Assembly: GCF_027744825.2 (NCBI RefSeq)
Contig: NW_026527055.1
Coordinates: forward strand, 248,001 to 312,000
DNA length: 64,000 nucleotides
DNA from: Synchiropus splendidus
Taxonomy: Eukaryota; Chordata; Actinopteri; Syngnathiformes; Callionymidae
Direction of reading: 5' to 3'
A model generated the notes under the pieces. It was given only the letters and a program-made list of their open reading frames with translations. It was not told the DNA's origin and searched no databases. Position 1 is the stretch's first letter; each line of letters begins with the position of its first letter. A program made the translations under genes and the position numbers. Below are positions 51,325-61,100 of this stretch, piece by piece.

Positions 51325-53580
51325 AACTGTCTGAACTGTTTTTCCAAAGTTATCAACACTTTTATGTTTGGCGTTCCGAAACCCACCTTATCGCAGGCTG
51401 AAAAGCGTTTTTACGCATTGTGCCATAACTTTTCAGGGAAGCTTCAGAACATGAAATTTTAACCTCCCACTATAGCAGAAAGGGTCTTTCTAGTAGGTGC
51501 ACATCAAATCTAAGCTCTCTGAAGTGTTTTTCCAAAGTTATCAACACTTTTATGTTTGGCGTTCCGAAACCCACCTTATCTCAGGCTGAAAAGCGTTTTT
51601 GTGCATTGTGCCATAACTTTTCAGGAAAGCTTCAGAACATGAAATTTTAACCTCCCACTATAGCAGAAAGGGTCTTTCTAGTAGTTGCACATCAAATCTA
51701 AACTGTCTGAGGTGTTTTTCCAAAGTTATTAACACTTTTATGTTTGGCGTTCCGAAACCCACCTTATCTCAGGCTGAAAAGCGTTTTTGTGCATTGTGCC
51801 ATAACTTTTCAGGGAAGCTTCAGAACATGAAATTTTAACCTCCCACTATAGCAGAAAGGGTCTTTCTAGTAGTTGCACATCAAATCTAAACTGTCTGAAG
51901 TGTTTTTCCAAAGTTATCAACACTTTTATGTTTGGCGTTCCGAAACCCACCTTATCTCAGGCTGAAAAGCGTTTTTACGCATTGTGCCATAACTTTTCAG
52001 GGAAGCATCAGAACATGAAATTTTAACCTCCCACTATAGCAGAAAGGGTCTTTCTAGTAGGTGCACATCAAATCTAAGCTGTCTGAAGTGTTTTTCGAAA
52101 GTTATCAACACTTTTATGTTTGGCGTTCCGAAACCCACCTTATCTCAGGCTGAAAAGCGTTTTTGTGCATTGTGCCATAACTTTTCAGGGAAGCTTCAGA
52201 ACATGAAATTTTAACCTCCCACTATAGCAGAAAGGGTCTTTCTAGTAGTTGCACATCAAATCTAAACTGTCTGAAGTGTTTTTCCAAAGTTATCAACACT
52301 TTTATGTTTGGCGTTCCGAAACCCACCTTATCTCAGGCTGAAAAGCGTTTTTGTGCATTGTGCCATAACTTTTCAGGGAAGCTTCAGAACATGAAATTTT
52401 AACCTCCCACTATAGCAGAAAGGGTCTTTCTAGTAGTTGCACATCAAATCTAAACTGTCTGAACTGTTTTTCCAAAGTTATCAACACTTTTATGTTTGGC
52501 GTTCCGAAACACACCTTATCGCAGGCTGAAAAGCGTTTTTACGCATTGTGCCATAACTTTTCAGGGAAGCTTCAGAACATGAAATTTTAACCTCCCACTA
52601 TAGCAGAAAGGGTCTTTCTAGTAGGTGCACATCAAATCTAAGCTCTCTGAAGTGTTTTTCCAAAGTTATCAACACTTTTATGTTTGGCGTTCCGAAACCC
52701 ACCTTATCTCAGGCTGAAAAGCGTTTTTGTGCATTGTGCCATAACTTTTCAGGAAAGCTTCAGAACATGAAATTTTAACCTCCCACTATAGCAGAAAGGG
52801 TCTTTCTAGTAGTTGCACATCAAATCTAAACTGTCTGAGGTGTTTTTCCAAAGTTATTAACACTTTTATGTTTGGCGTTCCGAAACCCACCTTATCTCAG
52901 GCTGAAAAGCGTTTTTGTGCATTGTGCCATAACTTTTCAGGGAAGCTTCAGAACATGAAATTTAAACCTCCCACTATAGCAGAAAGGGTCTTTCTAGTAG
53001 TTGCACATCAAATCTAAACTGTCTGAAGTGTTTTTCCAAAGTTATCAACACTTTTATGTTTGGCGTTCCGAAACCCACCTTATCTCAGGCTGAAAAGCGT
53101 TTTTACGCATTGTGCCATAACTTTTCAGGGAAGCATCAGAACATGAAATTTTAACCTCCCACTATAGCAGAAAGGGTCTTTCTAGTAGGTGCACATCAAA
53201 TCTAAGCTGTCTGAAGTGTTTTTCGAAAGTTATCAACACTTTTATGTTTGGCGTTCCGAAACCCACCTTATCTCAGGCTGAAAAGCGTTTTTGTGCATTG
53301 TGCCATAACTTTTCAGGGAAGCTTCAGAACATGAAATTTTAACCTCCCACTATAGTAGAAAGGGTCTTTCTAGTAGTTGCACATCAAATCTAAACTGTCT
53401 GAAGTGTTTTTCCAAAGTTATCAACACTTTTATGTTTGGCGTTCCGAAACCCACCTTATCTCAGGCTGAAAAGCGTTTTTACGCATTGTGCCATAACTTT
53501 TCAGGGAAGCTTCAGAACATGAAATTTTAACCTCCCACTATAGCAGAAAGGGTCTTTCTAGTAGGTGCACATCAAATCTA
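51325..53580 (+). repeat. Tandem 6-monomer duplication, copy 2 version
   Basis: The units 51325-52452 and 52453-53580 repeat the pattern of 38165-40420 at an offset of exactly 13,160 bp. Tags are 'tatcgcagg' near 51389 and 52517, 'gaggtg' near 51709 and 52837, 'gcatcag' at 52005 and 53133, 'cgaaacacacc' at 52506, and 'tatagtagaa' near 53351 (40191 in copy 1). Confidence 0.9.
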
Positions 53581-53768
53581 AGCTCTCTGAAGTGTTTTTC
53601 CAAAGTTATCAAAACTTTTATGTTTGGCGTTCCGAAACCCACCTTATCTCAGGCTGAAAAGCGTTTTTGTGCATTGTGCCATAACTTCTCAGGGAAGCTT
53701 CAGAACATGAAATTTTAACCTCCCACTATAGCAGAAAGGGTCTTTCTAGTAGTTGCACATCAAATCTA
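53581..53768 (+). repeat. Hybrid B/E monomer marking a 188-bp deletion
   Basis: Copy 1 has B (40421, 'agctctct', 'ttcgaaag') followed by E (40609, 'ttccaaag', 'cttctcag'). Here one monomer begins 'agctctct' like the B and continues 'ttccaaag' and 'cttctcag' like the E. The junction lies between monomer positions 5 and 21. It also has a private 'atcaaaactt' that breaks an arm of inverted repeat 1. Offsets to copy 1 change from 13,160 to 12,972 bp across it, exactly one monomer. Confidence 0.9.
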
Positions 53769-54144
53769 AACTGTCTGAAGTGTTTTTCCAAAGTTATTAA
53801 CACTTTTATGTTTGGCGTTCCGAAACCCACCTTATCTCAGGCTGAAAAGCGTTTTTGTGCATTGTGCCATAACTTTTCAGGGAAGCTTCAGAACATGAAA
53901 TTTTAACCTCCCACTATAGCAGAAAGGGTCTTTCTAGTAGTTGCACATCAAATCTAAACTGTCTGAAGTGTTTTTCCAAAGTTATCAACACTTTTATGTT
54001 TGGCGTTCCGAAACCCACCTTATCTCAGGCTGAAAAGCGTTTTTGTGCATTGTGCCATAACTTTTCAGGGAAGCTTCAGAACAAGAAATTTTAACCTCCC
54101 ACTATAGCAGAAAGGGTCTTTCTAGTAGTTGCACATCAAATCTA

Positions 54145-54332
54145 AGCTGTCTGAAGTGTTTCTCAAAAGTTATCAACACTTTTATGTGTGGCGTTCCGAA
54201 ACCCACCTTATCCCAGGCTGAAAAGCGTTTTTGTGCATTGTGCCATAACTTTTCAGGGAAGCTTCAGAACATGAAATTTTAACCTCCCACTATAGCAGAA
54301 AGGGTCTTTCTAGTAGTTGCACATCAAATCTA
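54145..54332 (+). repeat. Rare D monomer variant ('tttctcaaaag', 'tatcccagg')
   Basis: This D form has 'gtgtttctcaaaag', 'tatgtgtggcg' and 'tatcccagg'. Copies are at 41173, 54145, 60161 and 61665. The one at 60161 lacks 'gtgtgg' and has 'ggctgtaaag' instead. The last two are 8 monomers (1,504 bp) apart. They trace four related blocks in the second half of the window. Confidence 0.85.
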
Positions 54333-55648
54333 AACTGTCTGAAGTGTTTTTCCAAAGTTATCAACACTTTTATGTTTGGCGTTCCGAAACCCACCTTATC
54401 TCAGGCTGAAAAGCGTTTTTACGCATTGTGCCATAACTTTTCAGCGAAGCTTCAGAACATGAAATTTTAACCTCCCACTATAGCAGAAAGGGTCTTTCTA
54501 GTAGGTGCACATCAAATCTAAGCTCTCTGAAGTGTTTTTCGAAAGTTATCAACACTTTTGTGTTTGGCGTTCCGAATCCCACCTTATCTCAGGCTGAAAA
54601 GCGTTTTTGTGCATTGTGCCATAACTTTTCAGGAAAGCTTCAGAACATGAAATTTTAACCTCCCACTATAGCAGAAAGGGTCTTTCTAGTAGTTGCACAT
54701 CAAATCTAAACTGTCTGAAGTGTTTTTCCAAAGTTATTAACACTTTTATGTTTGGCGTTCCGAAACCCACCTTATCTCAGGCTGAAAAGCGTTTTTGTGC
54801 ATTGTGCCATAACTTTTCAGGGAAGCTTCAGAACATGAAATTTTAACCTCCCACTATAGCAGAAAGGGTCTTTCTAGTAGTTGCACATCAAATCTAAACT
54901 GTCTGAAGTGTTTTTCCAAAGTTATTAACACTTTTATGTTTGGCGTTCCGAAACCCACCTTATCTCACGCTGAAAAGCGTTTTTGTGCATTGTGCCATAA
55001 CTTTTCAGGGAAGCTTCAGAACATGAAATTTTAACCTCCCACTATAGCAGAAAGGGTCTTTCTAGTAGTTGCACATCAAATCTAAACTGTCTGAAGTGTT
55101 TTTCCAAAGTTATCAACACTTTTATGTTTGGCGTTCCGAAACCCACCTTATCTCAGGCTGAAAAGCGTTTTTACGCATTGTGCCATAACTTTTCAGGGAA
55201 GCTTCAGAACATGAAATTTTAACCTCCCACTATAGCAGAAAGGGTCTTTCTAGTAGGTGCACATCAAATCTAAGCTTTCTGAAGTGTTTTTCGAAAGTTA
55301 TCAACACTTTTATGTTTGGCGTTCCGAAACCCACCTTATCTCAGGCTGAAAAGCGTTTTTGTGCATTGTGCCATAACTTTTCAGGGAAGCTTCAGAACAT
55401 GAAATTTTAACCTCCCACGATAGCAGAAAGGGTCTTTCTAGTAGTTGCACATCAAATCTAAGCTGTCTGAAGTGTTTTTCAAAAGTTATCAACACTTTTA
55501 TGTTTGGCGTTCCGAAACCCACCTTATCTCAGGCTGAAAAGCGTTTTTGTGCATTGTGCCATAACTTTTCAGGAAAGCTTCAGAACATGAAATTTTAACC
55601 TCCCACTATAGCAGAAAGGGTCTTTCTAGTAGTTGCACATCAAATCTA

Positions 55649-57152
55649 AACTGTCTGAAGTGTTTTTCCAAAGTTATCAACACTTTTATGTTTGGCGTTC
55701 CGAAACCCACCTTATCTCAGGCTGAAAAGCGTTTTTACGCATTGTGCCATAACTTTTCAGGGAAGCTTCAGAACATGAAATTATAACCTCCCACTATAGC
55801 AGAAAGGGTCTTTCTAGTAGGTGCACATCAAATCTAAACTGTCTGAAGTGTTTTTCCAAAGTTATTAACACTTTTATGTTTGGCGTTCCGAAACCCACCT
55901 TATCTCAGGCTGAAAAGCGTTTTTGTGCATTGTGCCATAACTTTTCAGGGAAGCTTCAGAACATGAAATTTTAACCTCCCACTATAGCAGAAAGGGTCTT
56001 TCTAGTAGTTGCACATCAAATCTAAACTGTCTGAAGTGTTTTTCCAAAGTTATCAACACTTTTATGTTTGGCGTTCCGAAACCCACCTTATCTCAGGCTG
56101 AAAAGCGTTTTTGTGCATTGTGCCATAACTTTTCAGGGAAGCTTCAGAACATGAAATTTTAACCTCCCACTATAGCAGAAAGGGTCTTTCTAGTAGTTGC
56201 ACATCAAATCTAAGCTGTCTGAAGTGTTTTTCAAAAGTTATCAACACTTTTATGTTTGGCGTTCCGAAACCCACCTTATCTCAGGCTGAAAAGCGTTTTT
56301 GTGCATTGTGCCATAACTTTTCAGGAAAGCTTCAGAACATGAAATTTTAACCTCCCACTATAGCAGAAAAGGTCTTTCTAGTAGTTGCACATCAAATCTA
56401 AACTGTCTGAAGTGTTTTTCCAAAGTTATCAACACTTTTATGTTTGGCGTTCCGAAACCCACCTTATCTCAGGCTGAAAAGCGTTTTTACGCATTGTGCC
56501 ATAACTTTTCAGGGAAGCTTCAGAACATGAAATTATAACCTCCCACTATAGCAGAAAGGGTCTTTCTAGTAGGTGCACATCAAATCTAAACTGTCTGAAG
56601 TGTTTTTCCAAAGTTATTAACACTTTTATGTTTGGCGTTCCGAAACCCACCTTATCTCAGGCTGAAAAGCGTTTTTGTGCATTGTGCCATAACTTTTCAG
56701 GGAAGCTTCAGAACATGAAATTTTAACCTCCCACTATAGCAGAAAGGGTCTTTCTAGTAGTTGCACATCAAATCTAAACTGTCTGAAGTGTTTTTCCAAA
56801 GTTATCAACACTTTTATGTTTGGCGTTCCGAAACCCACCTTATCTCAGGCTGAAAAGCGTTTTTGTGCATTGTGCCATAACTTTTCAGGGAAGCTTCAGA
56901 ACATGAAATTTTAACCTCCCACTATAGCAGAAAGGGTCTTTCTAGTAGTTGCACATCAAATCTAAGCTGTCTGAAGTGTTTTTCAAAAGTTATCAACACT
57001 TTTATGTTTGGCGTTCCGAAACCCACCTTATCTCAGGCTGAAAAGCGTTTTTGTGCATTGTGCCATAACTTTTCAGGAAAGCTTCAGAACATGAAATTTT
57101 AACCTCCCACTATAGCAGAAAAGGTCTTTCTAGTAGTTGCACATCAAATCTA
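55649..57152 (+). repeat. 752-bp tandem duplication A-C-E-D, begun by a hybrid A/D monomer
   Basis: 55649-56400 and 56401-57152 both read A, C, E, D. Shared rare tags are 'aaattataacc' near 55779 and 56531, and 'gcagaaaaggtc' near 56363 and 57115, each pair 752 bp apart. The A monomers combine AC at 89-90 with 'aaattataacc' and a following 'taggtgc' and C, which elsewhere belongs to the D of the B-D-C trimer (for example 43053). This looks like a junction that removed two or five monomers relative to 42677-43805. Confidence 0.85.
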
Positions 57153-57528
57153 AACTGTCTGAAGTGTTTTTCCAAAGTTATCAACACTTTTATGTTTGGC
57201 GTTCCGAAACCCACCTTATCTCAGGCTGAAAAGCGTTTTTGTGCATCGTGCCATAACTTTTCAGGGAAGCTTCAGAACATGAAATTTTAACCTCCCACTA
57301 TAGCAGAAAGGGTCTTTCTAGTAGTTGCACATCAAATCTAAGCTGTCTGAAGTGTTTTTCAAAAGTTATCAACACTTTTATGTTTGGCGTTCCGAAACCC
57401 ACCTTATCTCAGGCTGAAAAGCGTTTTTGTGCATTGTGCCATAACTTTTCAGGGAAGCTTCAGAACATGAAATTTTAACCTCCCACTATAGCAGAAAGGG
57501 TCTTTCTGGTAGTTGCACATCAAATCTA
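57153..57528 (+). repeat. Two monomers (E, D) before the third P-type block
   Basis: An E monomer with 'gtgcatcgtgcc' (57153) is followed by a D (57341) ending in 'tctggtag' but with 'ccaccttatc', not the 'ccaccatatc' that accompanies 'tctggtag' in the seven other copies I found. This separates two normally linked tags. Confidence 0.75.
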
Positions 57529-60500
57529 AACTGTCTGAAGTGTTTTTCCAAAGTTATCAACACTTTTATGTTTGGCGTTCCGAAACCCACCTTATCTCAG
57601 GCTGAAAAGCGTTTTTACGCATTGTGCCATAACTTTTCAGGGAAGCTTCAGAACATGAAATTTTAACCTCCCACTATAGCAGAAAGGGTCTTTCTAGTAG
57701 GTGCACATCAAATCTAAGCTCTCTGAAGTGTTTTTCCAAAGTTATCAACACTTTTATGTTTGGCGTTCCGAAACCCACCTTATCTCAGGCTGAAAAGCGT
57801 TTTTGTGCATTGTGCCATAACTTTTCAGGAAAGCTTCAGAACATGAAATTTTAACCTCCCACTATAGCAGAAAGGGTCTTTCTAGTAGTTGCACATCAAA
57901 TCTAAACTGTCTGAAGTGTTTTTCCAAAGTTATTAACACTTTTATGTTTGGCGTTCCGAAACCCACCTTATCTCAGGCTGAAAAGCGTTTTTGTGCATTG
58001 TGCCATAACTTTTCAGGGAAGCTTCAGAACATGAAATTTTAACCTCCCACTATAGCAGAAAGGGTCTTTCTAGTAGTTGCACATCAAATCTAAACTGTCT
58101 GAAGTGTTTTTCCAAAGTTATTAACACTTTTATGTTTGGCGTTCCGAAACCCACCTTATCTCAGGCTGAAAAGCGTTTTTGTGCATTGTGCCATAACTTT
58201 TCAGGGAAGCTTCAGAACATGAAATTTTAACCTCCCACTATAGCAGAAAGGGTCTTTCTAGTAGTTGCACATCAAATCTAAACTGTCTGAACTGTTTTTC
58301 CAAAGTTATCAACACTTTTATGTTTGGCGTTCCGAAACCCACCTTATCTCAGGCTGAAAAGCGTTTTTACGCATTGTGCCATAACTTTTCAGGGAAGCTT
58401 CAGAACATGAAATTTTAACCTCCCACTATAGCAGAAAGGGTCTTTCTAGTAGGTGCACATCAAATCTAAGCTCTCTGAAGTGTTTTTCCAAAGTTATCAA
58501 CACTTTTATGTTTGGCGTTCCGAAACCCACCTTATCTCAGGCTGAAAAGCGTTTTTGTGCATTGTGCCATAACTTTTCAGGAAAGCTTCAGAACATGAAA
58601 TGTTAACCTCCCACTATAGCAGAAAGGGTCTTTCTAGTAGTTGCACATCAAATCTAAACTGTCTGAAGTGTTTTTCCAAAGTTATTAACACTTTTATGTT
58701 TGGCGTTCCGAAACCCACCTTATCTCAGGCTGAAAAGCGTTTTTGTGCATTGTGCCATAACTTTTCAGGGAAGCTTCAGAACATGAAATTTTAACCTCCC
58801 ACTATAGCAGAAAGGGTCTTTCTAGTAGTTGCACATCAAATCTAAACTGTCTGAAGTGTTTTTCCAAAGTTATCAACACTTTTATGTTTGGCGTTCCGAA
58901 ACCCACCTTATCTCAGGCTGAAAAGCGTTTTTACGCATTGTGCCATAACTTTTCAGGGAAGCATCAGAACATGAAATTTTAACCTCCCACTATAGCAGAA
59001 AGGGTCTTTCTAGTAGGTGCACATCAAATCTAAGCTGTCTGAAGTGTTTTTCGAAAGTTATCAACACTTTTATGTTTGGCGTTCCGAAACCCACCTTATC
59101 TCAGGCTGAAAAGCGTTTTTGTGCATTGTGCCATAACTTTTCAGGGAAGCTTCAGAACATGAAATTCTAACCTCCCACTATAGCAGAAAGGGTCTTTCTA
59201 GTAGTTGCACATCAAATCTAAACTGTCTGAAGTGTTTTTCCAAAGTTATCAACACTTTTATGTTTGGCGTTCCGAAACCCACCTGATCTCAGGCTGAAAA
59301 GCGTTTTTACGCATTGTGCCATAACTTTTCAGGGAAGCTTCAGAACATGAAATTTTAACCTCCCACTATAGCAGAAAGGGTCTTTCTAGTAGGTGCACAT
59401 CAAATCTAAGCTCTCTGAAGTGTTTTTCGAAAGTTATCAACACTTTTATGTTTGGCGTTCCGAAACCCACCTTATCTCAGGCTGAAAAGCGTTTTTGTGC
59501 ATTGTGCCATAACTTTTCAGGGAAGCTTCAGAACATGAAATTTTAACCTCCAACTATAGCAGAAAGGGTCTTTCTAGTAGTTGCACATCAAATCTAAACT
59601 GTCTGAAGTGTTTTTCCAAAGTTATCAACACTTTTATGTTTGGCGTTCCGAAACCCACCTTATCTCAGGCTGAAAAGCGTTTTTGTGCATTGTGCCATAA
59701 CTTCTCAGGGAAGCTTCAGAACATGAAATTTTAACCTCCCACTATAGCAGAAAGGGTCTTTCTAGTAGTTGCACATCAAATCTAAACTGTCTGAAGTGTT
59801 TTTCCAAAGTTATTAACACTTTTATGTTTGGCGTTCCGAAACCCACCTTATCTCAGGCTGAAAAGCGTTTTTGTGCATTGTGCCATAACTTTTCAGGGAA
59901 GCTTCAGAACATGAAATTTTAACCTCCCACTATAGCAGAAAGGGTCTTTCTAGTAGTTGCACATCAAATCTAAACTGTCTGAAGTGTTTTTCCAAAGTTA
60001 TCAACACTTTTATGTTTGGCGTTCCGAAACCCACCTTATCTCAGGCTGAAAAGCGTTTTTGTGCATTGTGCCATAACTTTTCAGGGAAGCTTCAGAACAT
60101 GAAATTTTAACCTCCCACTATAGCAGAAAGGGTCTTTCTAGTAGTTGCACATCAAATCTAAGCTGTCTGAAGTGTTTCTCAAAAGTTATCAACACTTTTA
60201 TGTTTGGCGTTCCGAAACCCACCTTATCCCAGGCTGTAAAGCGTTTTTGTGCATTGTGCCATAACTTTTCAGGAAAGCTTCAGAACATGAAATTTTAACC
60301 TCCCACTATAGCACAAAGGGTCTTTCTAGTAGTTGCACATCAAATCTAAACTGTCTGAAGTGTTTTTCCAAAGTTATCAACACTTTTATGTTTGGCGTTC
60401 CGAAACCCACCTTATCTCAGGCTGAAAAGCGTTTTTACGCATTGTGCCATAACTTTTCAGGGAAGCTTCAGAACATGAAATTTTAACCTCCCACTATAGC

Positions 60501-61100
60501 AGAAAGGGTCTTTCTAGTAGGTGCACATCAAATCTAAGCTCTCTGAAGTGTTTTTCGAAAGTTATCAACACTTTTATGTTTGGCGTTCCGAATCCCACCT
60601 TATCTCAGGCTGAAAAGCGTTTTTGTGCATTGTGCCATAACTTTTCAGGAAAGCTTCAGAACATGAAATTTTAACCTCCCACTATAGCAGAAAGGGTCTT
60701 TCTAGTAGTTGCACATCAAATCTAAACTGTCTGAAGTGTTTTTCCAAAGTTATTAACACTTTTATGTTTGGCGTTCCGAAACCCACCTTATCTCAGGCTG
60801 AAAAGCGTTTTTGTGCATTGTGCCATAACTTTTCAGGGAAGCTTCAGAACATGAAATTTTAACCTCCCACTATAGCAGAAAGGGTCTTTCTAGTAGTTGC
60901 ACATCAAATCTAAACTGTCTGAAGTGTTTTTCCAAAGTTATTAACACTTTTATGTTTGGCGTTCCGAAACCCACCTTATCTCAGGCTGAAAAGCGTTTTT
61001 GTGCATTGTGCCATAACTTTTCAGGGAAGCTTCAGAACATGAAATTTTAACCTCCCACTATAGCAGAAAGGGTCTTTCTAGTAGTTGCACATCAAATCTA
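57529..61100 (+). repeat. Third relative of 37413-42112, without the 6-monomer duplication
   Basis: Class A spacing is 4, 3, 2, 6, 4, against 4, 3, 3, 3, 2, 6, 4 in copy 1. Markers in order are 'gaactg' near 58289, 'gcatcag' at 58961, 'cttctcag' near 59701, 'tttctcaaaag' near 60176, and 'cgaatccc' near 60589. Offset to copy 1 is 107 monomers before the 6-mer and 101 after it. The 'tatcgcagg' and 'gaggtg' tags are absent, so they arose in the lineage that was later doubled. Private changes include 'aaatgttaacc' near 58597, 'aaattctaacc' near 59163, 'acctgatc' near 59281, and 'gcacaaagg' near 60311. Confidence 0.85.

Larger units (their letters stand above)
42677..55648 (+). repeat. Large duplication, copy 2 (69 monomers, about 13.0 kb)
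   Basis: It abuts copy 1 in the same orientation. Relative to copy 1 it has two extra C monomers (45120-45495), ten extra monomers (about 48317-50196), and one fewer at the hybrid 53581-53768, which sums to 58 + 2 + 10 - 1 = 69. Private changes include 'gaaatggtc' near 48285, 'cctccaac' near 48834, 'gtgcaataac' near 51047, 'aaatttaaacc' near 52959, 'acaagaaat' near 54081 and 'cagcgaag' near 54443. The one-base insertion at 33664 of copy 1 is absent here, so it arose after the duplication or was lost. Confidence 0.9.

Noticed and set aside
6242..55522. About fifteen near-identical 70-codon open frames on the minus strand (for example 6242-6454, 10942-11154, 27486-27698, 55310-55522)
   Set aside because: They are the satellite read in reverse. 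Each appears only where a substitution in 'cccactatag' (mostly to 'cccacgatag') removes a stop codon. The 188-bp unit is not a multiple of three, so frames shift every copy and close within about one monomer. There is no sign of codon-level constraint.
31772..55648. Assembly artefact as the cause of the large duplication
   Set aside because: Not excluded, but the two copies differ by private substitutions, an insertion of ten monomers and a hybrid deletion, which a simple duplicated contig would not show. Long-read support is still the decisive test.
58600..58794. 64-codon open frame on the plus strand
   Set aside because: A single T to G change ('aaatgttaacc') creates an ATG in one monomer. 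Nothing else distinguishes it from other copies.
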